From JBCBSS01 sp039819065 (GTDB taxonomy: Bacteria > Bacteroidota > Bacteroidia > Cytophagales > Cyclobacteriaceae), in assembly GCA_039819065.1 (NCBI GenBank), contig JBCBSS010000054.1, positions 1 to 43,580 on the forward strand: a stretch of DNA of 43,580 nucleotides, written 5' to 3'. Under the pieces are notes generated by a model. It saw only the letters and a list, made by a program, of their open reading frames with translations, did not search any database and was not told the DNA's origin. Shown here in pieces: positions 27,324 to 35,358 of the stretch. The first letter of the stretch is position 1, and the number at the start of each line of letters is the position of its first letter. Both the position numbers and the translations under genes were made by a program.

Positions 27324-30209
27324 ATGAAAAGATTCTACATTATTATCATTCTGCTGTCTATACTAGCAATACCTTCTTATGGGCAATTCAAGCTGAAAAA
27401 CCTCAAGCAGAAAGCGCAAAAGATCAAGAGAGATGCCAATAGAGTAATTGGCAACGAGGAAGTCCAAGAAGGTTTGAAAGCGTTCGATGCACGTCTGGAA
27501 AAATCACTGGCCAAATTCGATACACTCAGTTTCAACTATGCGATTTCTATGAGTGACAATGCGGCCGTTTTTGCATCTCGTGAGAAAGGGGAAGGCGTTG
27601 CGAGGCTGAGTAAGAACCTGAATAGCATGGCTACCAAGGAGAAGGATGAACAGGATAAGGCAAGGCGACTTTTGGATGTAGGGCAGATGAGTTACCGCAG
27701 CCAGCGCTATCAAATTGCTGACACAGCCTTTTTAGCAGCCAAACAGATTTACGAAGATCAAGGTATAACTGAAGATATAAATTACTACAAGACCCTGGCC
27801 AACCTGGGTATGCTCTACAACAGCATGGGGCGCTACACAGCATCGCTTAAGTACACCTATCAGGCACTTGAGTTACGACGTGATAATCTTGGAACCCAGC
27901 ATTCTGCCTATGGTGCTTCATTGAACAACCTGGCTGTGTTGTACAAAGACCTCGGAAAGTATAATGAGGCTGAGGTAGAAATCGAAAAGTCGATTGGTAT
28001 TACCCAGGCCGCCTATGGCAACGACAGCGAACAATATGCCATTACCTTGAACAACAAGGGGCACCTTTTTCAAACCATTGGCCGGTATGATGAGGCAGAA
28101 AAGTATATGAATGAAGCCATTGCTATAGCGGAGAAGTCTTTGAGGCAAAGGTCTAATAACTACTTACAGCTGCTTACCAATCTGGCTTTGCTCTACCAGG
28201 ACATGGAGCAGTATGATAAGGCAGAATCTACTTACCAAAAAGCGATAGACCTTCAGGAAAGTAAGCTTCAGTTGGGTAGAAAGGCCGACCCTGACTATGC
28301 CAATATGCTTAACAACCTGGCTTCATTGTATGTGTTGATGGGGAAAAATGCTGAAGTGGAGAATCTCCTTAAACGCTCGTCAGAAATATTCAAAAAGCGC
28401 TTTGGAGAAGACCATCCCTCGTACGCCAACTCTATCAGTAACCTGGGTAACTTCTACCGCTATGAAAATAAGCTCAATGAAGCGAAGCCACTTTTGGAAA
28501 AGGTGCTGGAAATCCGTGAGAACACTTTAGGGCGGAACCACCCTGCCTATGTAGAGGCCAAGGAGGATATGGCCATTCTACAATGGGTTTCAGGCAATTA
28601 TCCGGATGCGGCAAAATTGTATACGGAGGTTTTAGACAAATCCCTTGAGTTTATCAATACCTACTTCCCACCCATGAGTGAGTCGGAAAAGACCAAGTAT
28701 TGGGATAAAATGCGCCCACGGTTTCAGCGGTTTTACTCTTTTGCCACTAGCTCTCATCAATACGCACCTGGATTGCTGGGTAGCATGTATGATTATCAAC
28801 TCGCCACAAAAGCCTTGTTGCTTAATGCCGGGAACAAAGTGCGTCAGCAAATCCTGGAAAGCGGCGACAACGAGCTGATAGAAAGATACCTTACCTGGCT
28901 GGATGAGAAAGAAACGTTGGCCGGGCTTTACAGTTATTCTAAAGAAGAATTACGTGAGCAGAATATCAACCTGGATTCATTGGAAAGGGTGGCCAATGCC
29001 ACTGAGAAGTTCCTTTCTGCTCGTTCCAGTTTATTCTCAGAGGGGTACACTACCAAACAAGTCAGCCACAATGAGTTACGCAATGCTTTGGGTGATACTG
29101 AAGCAGCCATTGAAGTGATCCAATACCCTGTTTTCGATAATGGTTTTACCGATAAAATACACTACGCTGCTCTCATCGTAACGAAGGAACAGAGCAAAGA
29201 ACCGCGATTGGTCTTGATGGAGAATGGTGGACAGTTGGAATCCCGTTATTACAAGTACTACAAGAATGCCATTCAGCAGCAGGTAGAAGATGAATACTCT
29301 TATGACCAATATTGGGCAAACATTGAAAAGGGACTTAAATATAAAAAGCGACTATACCTTTCTCTGGATGGTATCTATAACCAAATCAACATCAGTACTT
29401 TGCGTAAGGCAGACGGTACCTATGTGCTAAGCGACTTCGATTTTGTGTTAGTCAGTAATAGCAAAGACCTCATTGACCTGAAAGCTAGCAAGCAATCACG
29501 CCTTAGTGGTAGTGCTTTTCTGTTGGGCTTTCCTGACTATGGCAATACCGACGCGATAGCCCCACTTCCGGGCACCAAAACGGAGATCAATAACGTCGAC
29601 AGAATGCTTAAGAGCAAAGGGCACAAAACCAAAGTCTATCAGGCTACGGAGGCTTCTGAACGAAACATCAAAGCAGCGAAAAACCCTGAGCTGTTGCACA
29701 TCGCTACCCACGGTTATTTCTTACAAGACGTTGACCTGAATCGGGACAAAGTTTTCGGGGTGGAAACAGAGAAGGCCATGAACAACCCACTACTAAGATC
29801 AGGTTTGATGCTGGCTGGTGCTGGCAATACCATCTCGGGCATCCAGAATGATGTAGAATTGGCCTCCAATGACAACGGTATTCTCACTGCCTATGAAGCC
29901 ATGAACTTGTCACTAGACGAGACTGACTTAGTAATATTGAGTGCCTGCGAAACGGGCCTTGGAGACGTGAAGGCAGGGGAGGGAGTTTACGGCCTGCAAA
30001 GAGCATTTCTAGTGGCCGGCGCAGATGCTGTGATCATGAGCCTTTGGAAAGTCAGCGACGAGGCTACCCAACAGTTGATGACCAACTTCTACAGCTACTG
30101 GCTGCGATCAGGTAACAAGCTGGAGGCATTCAAGCAAGCCCAACTGAAGTTGAAAGAGCAATTCAAAGAACCCTATTACTGGGGCGCTTTTGTGATGATT
30201 GGGAGCTAG
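27324..30209 (+). CDS. Secreted TPR-CHAT (caspase-like) protein
   Basis: A 961-residue exported protein. Signal peptide 1-20 (IPSYGQ); basic helix 22-45; TPR repeats of the ~42-residue kinesin-light-chain type from about 110 to 440; a helical linker; and a C-terminal CHAT domain (about 660-961). The CHAT dyad is present: H796 in LLHIATHGYF and C875 in ILSACETGLGD, so the protease looks competent. LPGTKTEI (748-755) is also typical. CHAT domains are caspase-like Cys proteases, often tied to programmed processing. Here the signal peptide places it in the periplasm or outside. There are no CRISPR or gasdermin genes next to it. Target unknown. Confidence 0.9.
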   Translation: MKRFYIIIILLSILAIPSYGQFKLKNLKQKAQKIKRDANRVIGNEEVQEGLKAFDARLEKSLAKFDTLSFNYAISMSDNAAVFASREKGEGVARLSKNLNSMATKEKDEQDKARRLLDVGQMSYRSQRYQIADTAFLAAKQIYEDQGITEDINYYKTLANLGMLYNSMGRYTASLKYTYQALELRRDNLGTQHSAYGASLNNLAVLYKDLGKYNEAEVEIEKSIGITQAAYGNDSEQYAITLNNKGHLFQTIGRYDEAEKYMNEAIAIAEKSLRQRSNNYLQLLTNLALLYQDMEQYDKAESTYQKAIDLQESKLQLGRKADPDYANMLNNLASLYVLMGKNAEVENLLKRSSEIFKKRFGEDHPSYANSISNLGNFYRYENKLNEAKPLLEKVLEIRENTLGRNHPAYVEAKEDMAILQWVSGNYPDAAKLYTEVLDKSLEFINTYFPPMSESEKTKYWDKMRPRFQRFYSFATSSHQYAPGLLGSMYDYQLATKALLLNAGNKVRQQILESGDNELIERYLTWLDEKETLAGLYSYSKEELREQNINLDSLERVANATEKFLSARSSLFSEGYTTKQVSHNELRNALGDTEAAIEVIQYPVFDNGFTDKIHYAALIVTKEQSKEPRLVLMENGGQLESRYYKYYKNAIQQQVEDEYSYDQYWANIEKGLKYKKRLYLSLDGIYNQINISTLRKADGTYVLSDFDFVLVSNSKDLIDLKASKQSRLSGSAFLLGFPDYGNTDAIAPLPGTKTEINNVDRMLKSKGHKTKVYQATEASERNIKAAKNPELLHIATHGYFLQDVDLNRDKVFGVETEKAMNNPLLRSGLMLAGAGNTISGIQNDVELASNDNGILTAYEAMNLSLDETDLVILSACETGLGDVKAGEGVYGLQRAFLVAGADAVIMSLWKVSDEATQQLMTNFYSYWLRSGNKLEAFKQAQLKLKEQFKEPYYWGAFVMIGS

Positions 30210-30410
30210 GTGTCAGACATAAGAAGTAAGACAAAAGATAAAAGACTTTGAAACTGTACTTCTTGGTGTCATTGCGATCCCGATTGATCGGGAGAAGCAA
30301 TCCAGTAATTCATAGAATTACGAATTAAACAAACCACTGTGTCTTTCTGAAAGAATCTTATTGGCGTAAACAGGTATTAGAAATAGCTAGAAGTAATCAG
30401 AAATAAGTAG
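30210..30410 (+). repeat. Composite 3' repeat after the TPR-CHAT gene
   Basis: Starts 4 bases after the TAG stop: CAGACATAAGAAGTAAGAC tract (30213-30250), TCTTGGT, palindrome 30268-30302 (frame GTCATTGCGA/GAAGCAATC with inner hairpin CCCGAT-TG-ATCGGG), AATTACGAATTA (30317-30328), GTCTTTCTGAAAGAATC/TTATTGG (30341-30364), then AGAAATA/AGTAG words to about 30418. Confidence 0.78.
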
Positions 30411-30437
30411 AAATAAATGCACGTACGAGTATCTGGC

Positions 30438-30545
30438 GTCATTCCCTTGCGATCCCGTCAGTGGACGGACAAGTGCTTGCGTAGCTTGAGAGACTTGGGA
30501 ATCTAGTAAAGAGACATAAGAAGTAAGACGAAAGCAATAAGATAA
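30438..30545 (+). repeat. Palindrome of the ATTCCC/GGGAAT type plus word tract
   Basis: Frame GTCATTCCC (30438-30446) and GGGAATC (30497-30503) around a core containing GTCAGTGGACGGACAAG. An AGACATAAGAAGTAAGACG tract follows (30510-30545). ATTCCC/GGGAAT is the same arm sequence as the Neisseria dRS3 repeat, although the loop here is much longer. Confidence 0.65.
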
Positions 30546-30911
30546 GGACGTTTCAGTAACTAGATTACTTTGAGTAATCTAGTTACTCTCTTCGCCTATA
30601 TCCACAAATGATTAACCTCGATATCATCAATTGATTATATGCAACAATAGAAACGCACGAAAGTAACTTTCGCGCCAGAGCGGTTAGATAAAAGAAGTAA
30701 GACTCTCTGGCTGTCATTGCGAACCTGAGGTACGAAGGTGAAGCAATCCCGATCGTTAATTAACCACTAGATGGCTTCGTTCCTCGCCATGACAGCCTAT
30801 CTTCGGATGTGAACCAGTCTTAAGTCCTGCTTCCAATGTCTCATCCCCCCATCATCAAATTATCTCATCATCAAACCATCCTATCATCATATTATCAATA
30901 CTCACTAAACT
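30546..30911. repeat. Further repeat mosaic before the TonB-C gene
   Basis: AGTAACTAGATTACT and AGTAATCTAGTTACT words form an inverted repeat (30554-30568/30573-30587). The ATATCATCAATTGATTATA module follows in reverse (30620-30638), then the CGAAAGTAACTTTCG palindrome (30658-30672), a short word tract (30684-30703), palindrome 30713-30748 (+) and an inverted palindrome 30770-30793 (-) with the variant frame GTCATGGCGAG/GAAGCCATC. TCATCA-rich words fill 30840-30905. No gene is visible. Confidence 0.65.
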
Positions 30912-30959
30912 GTGACTTTTCCAAACCTCTCTGATTATGGCTATAAAACGATCAACGCC

Positions 30960-31652
30960 ATGTCAAGAATAAACAACATCAACCTGGCCTTTGCCTGCCC
31001 TATTAAACTGAATGACCTTTCTCAATGCGATGGGGCATATCATTGCGATCAATGCAATCACAAGGTGATCGACTTCACCAATAAATCACAAGAAGAACTC
31101 AATCAGGCCATTGCCAATTCAGATACCCGAGTTTGCGGAATGTTCAAAGGCTCACAAATGAGCCGGGAATTCAGAAAGTACGCTGCCGTAACCCTTCTGG
31201 CTTCATCCGCTCTTTTTGGTCAGTCGTGTTCTAAAGAACTGGTCGAGCCTATGACAGAAGTAACAGATGAAACTCCTATCGAAATAACAGAAATTGAAAT
31301 AGAAGAGGAGGTTGAAGAAACCGATATAATTTTTGGGTATGTTCACGAAACAATGCCATCACCGATAGGGGGACATGAGAAGTTTTATGCTGAAATCAGT
31401 AAAGAACTTAGGATACCTTCGAACTTTAATGGCGAGGGTAAAGTCTATATATCCTTTTTTGTAGATACTTCAGGAAACATGGTCGATTTTGAGGTGCTGA
31501 AGACATTTGCCGATTGGGCAGGTGAAGAGGCAGTACGTGCTTTAAAGGCGGTTAATCATAGGTTTGTTCCTGGTACCCAGCGAAACCAACCAGTAAAAGT
31601 GAAATTAATTTATCCAGTGACATTCAACGGAATGACTCGTACCGAGAAATAA
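30960..31652 (+). CDS. TonB C-terminal-domain protein with Cys-rich N-terminus
   Basis: A 230-residue protein. Residues about 10-40 carry FACPIKLNDLSQC and HCDQCNHKVIDFT (C13, C23, C29, C32), a pattern I recognise from several Bacteroidota proteins and probably metal-binding. A hydrophobic segment (74-89) follows, then an acidic linker (EITEIEIEEEVEE) and a TonB C-terminal domain (about 145-230, GKVYISFFVDTSG ... AVRALKAVNHRFVPG). TonB-C domains pass energy to outer-membrane receptors. I chose ATG 30960 because the upstream 16 codons (from 30912) look non-coding and the Cys module starts normally after it. It is followed by a clear terminator. Confidence 0.8.
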   Translation: MSRINNINLAFACPIKLNDLSQCDGAYHCDQCNHKVIDFTNKSQEELNQAIANSDTRVCGMFKGSQMSREFRKYAAVTLLASSALFGQSCSKELVEPMTEVTDETPIEITEIEIEEEVEETDIIFGYVHETMPSPIGGHEKFYAEISKELRIPSNFNGEGKVYISFFVDTSGNMVDFEVLKTFADWAGEEAVRALKAVNHRFVPGTQRNQPVKVKLIYPVTFNGMTRTEK

Positions 31653-31750
31653 TCCAGTCTGTTTTCTTTCTGTTTCGCTAATTCTTTACTAACTTCAACA
31701 GTGTTAAGATTTAGTGAAATCAAGTTAACAAAATTTACCTCTTTGCTTGC

Positions 31751-31785
31751 AAAAAGCCCCGACTGAAAAGATAGGGGTTTTTTTT
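31751..31785. terminator. Bidirectional terminator between convergent genes
   Basis: AAAAAGCCCC (31751-31760) and GGGG followed by eight T (31774-31785) form a GC-rich stem with a 13-base loop. It has a T run on the plus strand and an A-rich start that gives T on the minus strand. It can end both the TonB-C gene (stop 31652) and the carboxypeptidase-regulatory-like gene (stop 31810). Confidence 0.85.
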
Positions 31786-31809
31786 ATGATCTTATATCAA
31801 TGGGGAGCG

Positions 31810-32601
31810 CTACTTTTCGTCCTCTGTTGCCTCTTTGTTATATCGGTCAAGGCATTGATTGACGGCCACGGCAATTTCGTATTCTGTGGAAACCTCTACG
31901 AATTTTTCATCCAGTTGGCAGAATTCCATGAATTCCTCCACTTTGTCTTCCGGCAGGCCGGTGATTTCCCGTACCACTGTGGGGTTGTATTTGAGTTTTA
32001 CATTCTGTACCCAATTGTTATACTCGCGCTGTTGCTTTCGAAATTTCTTTTCCTCTTTAACCCTTTTATTGAACAGGTTGGCTACTCCGGAGATAGGACC
32101 AGAGAAACCAACGCCATTTCCTGTTGTATTGAACCTCTTAGGCTCTTTCTTCGGGCCGTAGTAGAATCCATCCAGTTCCACGTAATCTTTTTCTTCTTCA
32201 GGGACATCCAGATTCAGAATGGCTCTTTTGAGATCTTCCTCACTTTTATAGGCAAACACTTCCACCGGCTTCAACTCCATGGTGGATTGGCTGAGCATGA
32301 TCTTCACCGTCAGTTTATCGGTGGTGACTTCGTCTTTGAGTGTGAAAGCGTATTTCTTGAAACCGATAGTAGAAAACAACACCGTATCGGTTTTTGACAT
32401 TTTAATCCAGAACCTTCCCTCTGCATTACTAACCGTACCTTGGCGTGAGTTTGTATTGAGAACGTGTACAAACGGAACCGCTGAATTGTCTTCTTCACTG
32501 ACAATTTCTCCCACTATTTCGATTTCTTGCGCCTTTGATTGGTGTCCGCAGACTATGAGTGTGGCAATAAGAATAATGGCAAGAGGGTATATCTTTTTCA
32601 T
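31810..32601 (-). CDS. Carboxypeptidase-regulatory-like domain protein
   Basis: A 263-residue exported protein with a signal peptide (1-24, HQSKAQ). Residues 28-110 are a CarboxypepD_reg-like domain (IVGEIVSEEDNSAVPFVHVL ... FSTIGFKKYAF), a beta-sandwich found on many Bacteroidota surface proteins. The C-terminal 150 residues are charged and helical (KRVKEEKKFRKQQREYNNW) and belong to no family I know. A 216-codon frame on the opposite strand over the same bases is judged an artefact. Divergent from the OmpA region. Confidence 0.82.
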   Translation of the reverse strand: MKKIYPLAIILIATLIVCGHQSKAQEIEIVGEIVSEEDNSAVPFVHVLNTNSRQGTVSNAEGRFWIKMSKTDTVLFSTIGFKKYAFTLKDEVTTDKLTVKIMLSQSTMELKPVEVFAYKSEEDLKRAILNLDVPEEEKDYVELDGFYYGPKKEPKRFNTTGNGVGFSGPISGVANLFNKRVKEEKKFRKQQREYNNWVQNVKLKYNPTVVREITGLPEDKVEEFMEFCQLDEKFVEVSTEYEIAVAVNQCLDRYNKEATEDEK

Positions 32602-32863
32602 AGCTACAGGTACAGGTTCTAGTGTTTTAACGAAAAAAAGGAGCCAACGGGTGCAGTTAACAGCAGAATTCTCAAAAAGTCCTCTAATGCTGTTCCTTTA
32701 TCCCCACAAATGACGCCTTACCGATTAAGGCTTATAACCTGCTAATGCGAAAATTAACTTTATGGTTGCCTGTAGGTGTAAATATCAACAGGTAGACATT
32801 AATGATTCGTCTAGGTGACATTGCGTCCGTCACTGGCGAATAAGCCAACTAACTGTATGCATT
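32602..32863. other. Divergent intergenic region with a decayed repeat
   Basis: No gene is visible apart from the small frame that begins at 32864. GACATTGCGTCCGTCACTGG ... GAATAAGC (about 32817-32854) looks like a worn copy of the GTCATTGC palindrome. The promoters of both flanking genes should lie here. Confidence 0.4.
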
Positions 32864-32950
32864 ATGGATTTACTTTTAATCATCTTTTACCTAATTTTCC
32901 TTATTAGTTTGAAAACCTTCAAGCATAGATTAAAAACAGGAAAGTTATGA
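32864..32950 (+). CDS. Probable 28-residue membrane peptide coupled to the PD40-OmpA gene
   Basis: A short frame encodes one strongly hydrophobic segment (LLLIIFYLIFLISL, residues 3-16) and a basic tail (KTFKHRLKTGKL), the layout of a small single-pass membrane protein. Its TGA stop overlaps the ATG of the next gene by ATGA, the same coupling seen between ccoQ and ccoP. It could be a leader peptide controlling the downstream gene. There is no recognisable family, and such short frames can arise by chance. Confidence 0.4.
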   Translation: MDLLLIIFYLIFLISLKTFKHRLKTGKL

Positions 32951-34731
32951 GGAAACTTCTGGCCCTGGCCTTTTCAGTTTCAATATTAAGCGTCCACGCA
33001 CAAGAAATAAGTTCTAGATATGAGTTAGTCAACCTTGGTAGCAAAGTCAATACTGGCTACCATGAAGGGGGTCCCGTCATTTCACCTGACGGTAAAATCC
33101 TCTACTTCTTTGTGACTGACCACCCCAAAAACCACTTTGGCAATAAGGGGACTCAGGACATTTGGTACACTGAAAAGGGCAAAGCCGGAGAATGGAGCCC
33201 TGCTCAACACTTGGGCTCACCACTTAACAACCACCAATCCAATCAGGTATTTTCTATCCTTGACAACGGTAATACGCTGTTAGTAAGAGGCGGAAAAGGA
33301 AAGAATGACAAAGGATTCTCCATGGTCAGTAAGCGAGGCGGTGGCTGGGGGGATTTGCAGGTATTGCGGGTCACTGATTTCAAGAAAATGAATCTTGGTA
33401 GATTTTATGGTGCTGTCATGAACACTCAAAAGAATGTGCTACTCCTTTATTTTAGTGAAAAGGAAAAGAGTACATTCAGCGATATTTATGTCAGTTTCAA
33501 TGAGGGAGGCCTGAATTGGTCAAGGCCACAAAAGCTACCCAAGAACATCAATACGGGCAGGGATGAGTTCGGGCCTTTTTTAGCTTCTGATGACAAGACC
33601 ATGTACTTTGCCAGTAGCAGAAAGGACATGGGCTTCGGTAGTACTGATATCTACAAAGTAGAACGCTTGGACGATACATGGCTCAAATGGTCTGATCCAG
33701 TCAATCTGGGGCCTTCGGTTAATACCAAAAGCTTTGATGCCTACTTCAGTGTAGATAATAATAACAACGCCTTCACGACCCGTTCTAACCGAACGATCGA
33801 TGGAGGTAACCTCGATATCTACGGCCTTCAACACAAAGACCCTGAGCTGAAACTCGCAGGATTGGTATCAGATGCCGAAAGTGGAGACCCTGTACAGGCG
33901 ACACTCGAATTTGGTACTAAAATCAGGACACCGGAAAAGATCAACTCGGATTACGGTGATGGTACCTATGCCATCATTTTGAAAAGCTCGGGCAAGTATT
34001 TCATTAAGATCACGGCTTCTGGCTATAAAGACAAAGAAGAAGAACTGGACATCGCAGCCATAGAAGAAGATTCTACCATCTACAAGGATTTTCAATTGGT
34101 GCCATTGGTCAAGAAAGTATTGCTTGCAGGAGTGGTGTACAATAAGAAAACGGAAGACCCTATCGACTCTGCTGAGGTAGTGGCTAGAATTCAAGGAGAA
34201 GATATCAACGCTTTTCATGCGGCCACGGAAGCGGGTAAATACGAATACGAAACCGGTGATCAAGGATGGTATATTTTCAATGTTTCGGCACCTGGCTTTT
34301 TAAGCCTTCGAGACAGCATTGAGATTGATGCTATTGAGAATGACTTGGTTTACAGTAAGAACTTCTATCTCGAACCCATCGAGGTAGGTACCACAGTAAG
34401 GCTGGAAAATATTTTCTTCGATTTTGATAAAACCACCCTTAAGCAAGAGTCCTTCATCGAACTGGATAAGGTGGTCGAATTCCTGGAAAAGAACCCCAAC
34501 GTAGAAATCGAGATCGCCGGGCACACCGACGGCAAAGGCTCCGATGATTATAACCTGAACTTATCACAAGGCCGTGCTGAGGCGGTTGTAGCCTATCTGG
34601 CTGACAATGGCATTAACGGCTACCGCCTGGAAGCTAAAGGCTATGGAGAGACCAAACCTGTCGCCACCAACGACACCGAAGAAGGCCGAGCCATCAACAG
34701 AAGAGTGGAATTTACGGTGTTGAAGAAGTAG
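32947..34731 (+). CDS. PD40-repeat OmpA-family outer-membrane protein
   Basis: A 594-residue exported protein. Signal peptide 1-18 (SVHAQ); PD40/WD40-like propeller region about 35-295 (GPVISPDGKILYFF, GPFLASDDKTMYFAS); two CarboxypepD_reg-like domains about 300-385 and 390-475; OmpA C-terminal peptidoglycan-binding domain about 480-594 (FFDFDKTTLK, IAGHTDGKGSDDYN, INRRVEF). This architecture is common in Bacteroidota, where such proteins anchor outer-membrane or gliding/secretion machinery to peptidoglycan. Its own partner is unknown. A 28-residue frame overlaps its start, and repeat DNA begins a few bases after its TAG stop. Confidence 0.93.
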   Translation: MRKLLALAFSVSILSVHAQEISSRYELVNLGSKVNTGYHEGGPVISPDGKILYFFVTDHPKNHFGNKGTQDIWYTEKGKAGEWSPAQHLGSPLNNHQSNQVFSILDNGNTLLVRGGKGKNDKGFSMVSKRGGGWGDLQVLRVTDFKKMNLGRFYGAVMNTQKNVLLLYFSEKEKSTFSDIYVSFNEGGLNWSRPQKLPKNINTGRDEFGPFLASDDKTMYFASSRKDMGFGSTDIYKVERLDDTWLKWSDPVNLGPSVNTKSFDAYFSVDNNNNAFTTRSNRTIDGGNLDIYGLQHKDPELKLAGLVSDAESGDPVQATLEFGTKIRTPEKINSDYGDGTYAIILKSSGKYFIKITASGYKDKEEELDIAAIEEDSTIYKDFQLVPLVKKVLLAGVVYNKKTEDPIDSAEVVARIQGEDINAFHAATEAGKYEYETGDQGWYIFNVSAPGFLSLRDSIEIDAIENDLVYSKNFYLEPIEVGTTVRLENIFFDFDKTTLKQESFIELDKVVEFLEKNPNVEIEIAGHTDGKGSDDYNLNLSQGRAEAVVAYLADNGINGYRLEAKGYGETKPVATNDTEEGRAINRRVEFTVLKK

Positions 34732-34733
34732 GT

Positions 34734-35015
34734 TTTTAGACGTAAGTAGTAAGACATAAGATATAAGACTTTTACGCATCCCTGAATTCTAGACGTCATT
34801 GCCTGCCGCAAGGCAGGAGGAAAGAAGCAATCTAGAAGGTAAGAGAAGCTGGAAGTTAGAAATTGGAAATAAATAGAAGTAACCAGAAATAAGTAGAAGT
34901 AGATAGAAATAGTTTTTTTTGCCTACTGCCTGTATGTCCTTCTGTAAGAAACCTATTGGAGGTTACGCAGGCCTCGACTCAAACGTAGTATAATCAATTG
35001 ATCATATCAGGATTA
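34734..35015 (+). repeat. Composite 3' repeat after the OmpA gene (all modules)
   Basis: Modules in the same order as after hemN: TTTAGACGTAAGTAGTAAGA tract (34736-34770); AATTCTAGAC and palindrome 34795-34832 (GTCATTGCC ... GAAGCAATC, inner hairpin CCTGCC-GCAA-GGCAGG); GGAAGTTAGAAATTGGAAAT and AGAAATAAGTAG words (34851-34915); CCTTCTGTAAGAAACCTATTGG (34938-34959); TATAATCAATTGATCATAT (34989-35007). Confidence 0.78.
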
Positions 35016-35040
35016 AAATCAAGTAGAAATAAATAGATGA

Positions 35041-35310
35041 ATGAAGCTCTGGCTGTCCCCCTCCGGAGGGGGTAGGGGGAGGATCTACACAGATATAAGA
35101 AGTAAGACGAAAGACATAAGACTTTCTTACATCCCGAAATTCTGGCTGTCATTGCGCGCGACGAAGGAGCAAAGCAATCCCGATCTTGAATTACAAATTA
35201 CGAATGAGTCAATTACGAATTGCCCTCAATGTTTTGTCCTTCTGAAAGAACCTTATTGGAGGTTAGGCAGAACCTGGCCAAAAGCTCATACAATCAATTG
35301 ATGATATGAG
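35041..35310 (+). repeat. Second tandem composite repeat
   Basis: Begins with CCCCCTCCGGAGGGGG (35057-35072), itself a palindrome. Then an AGATATAAGAAGTAAGACG tract (35090-35123), AATTCTGGCT, palindrome 35148-35179 (GTCATTGCGCG ... AAAGCAATC), ATTACAAATTACGAATGA (35189-35206), CCTTCTGAAAGAACC/TTATTGG (35238-35259) and CAATCAATTGATGATAT (35291-35307). This copy follows another repeat, not a gene. The 86-codon frame across it is not considered coding. Confidence 0.75.
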
Positions 35311-35358
35311 ATGTGGATAGGCAGTAACCTATGAAACAAAGCTTCGGTCTATCTCCGA

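Noticed and set aside
27324..30209. TPR-CHAT protein considered as a CRISPR-linked Csx29
   Set aside because: It has a signal peptide, and no gRAMP/Cas7-11 gene or CRISPR array lies in the window.
31747..32397. Long plus-strand frame of 216 codons
   Set aside because: It lies antisense to the carboxypeptidase-regulatory-like gene, whose protein has a signal peptide and a recognisable domain. The plus-strand product is a Phe-rich string with no domain, and it begins inside the terminator.
35041..35301. Plus-strand frame of 86 codons
   Set aside because: It is wholly inside the composite repeat, including the CCCCCTCCGGAGGGGG and GTCATTGC palindromes.
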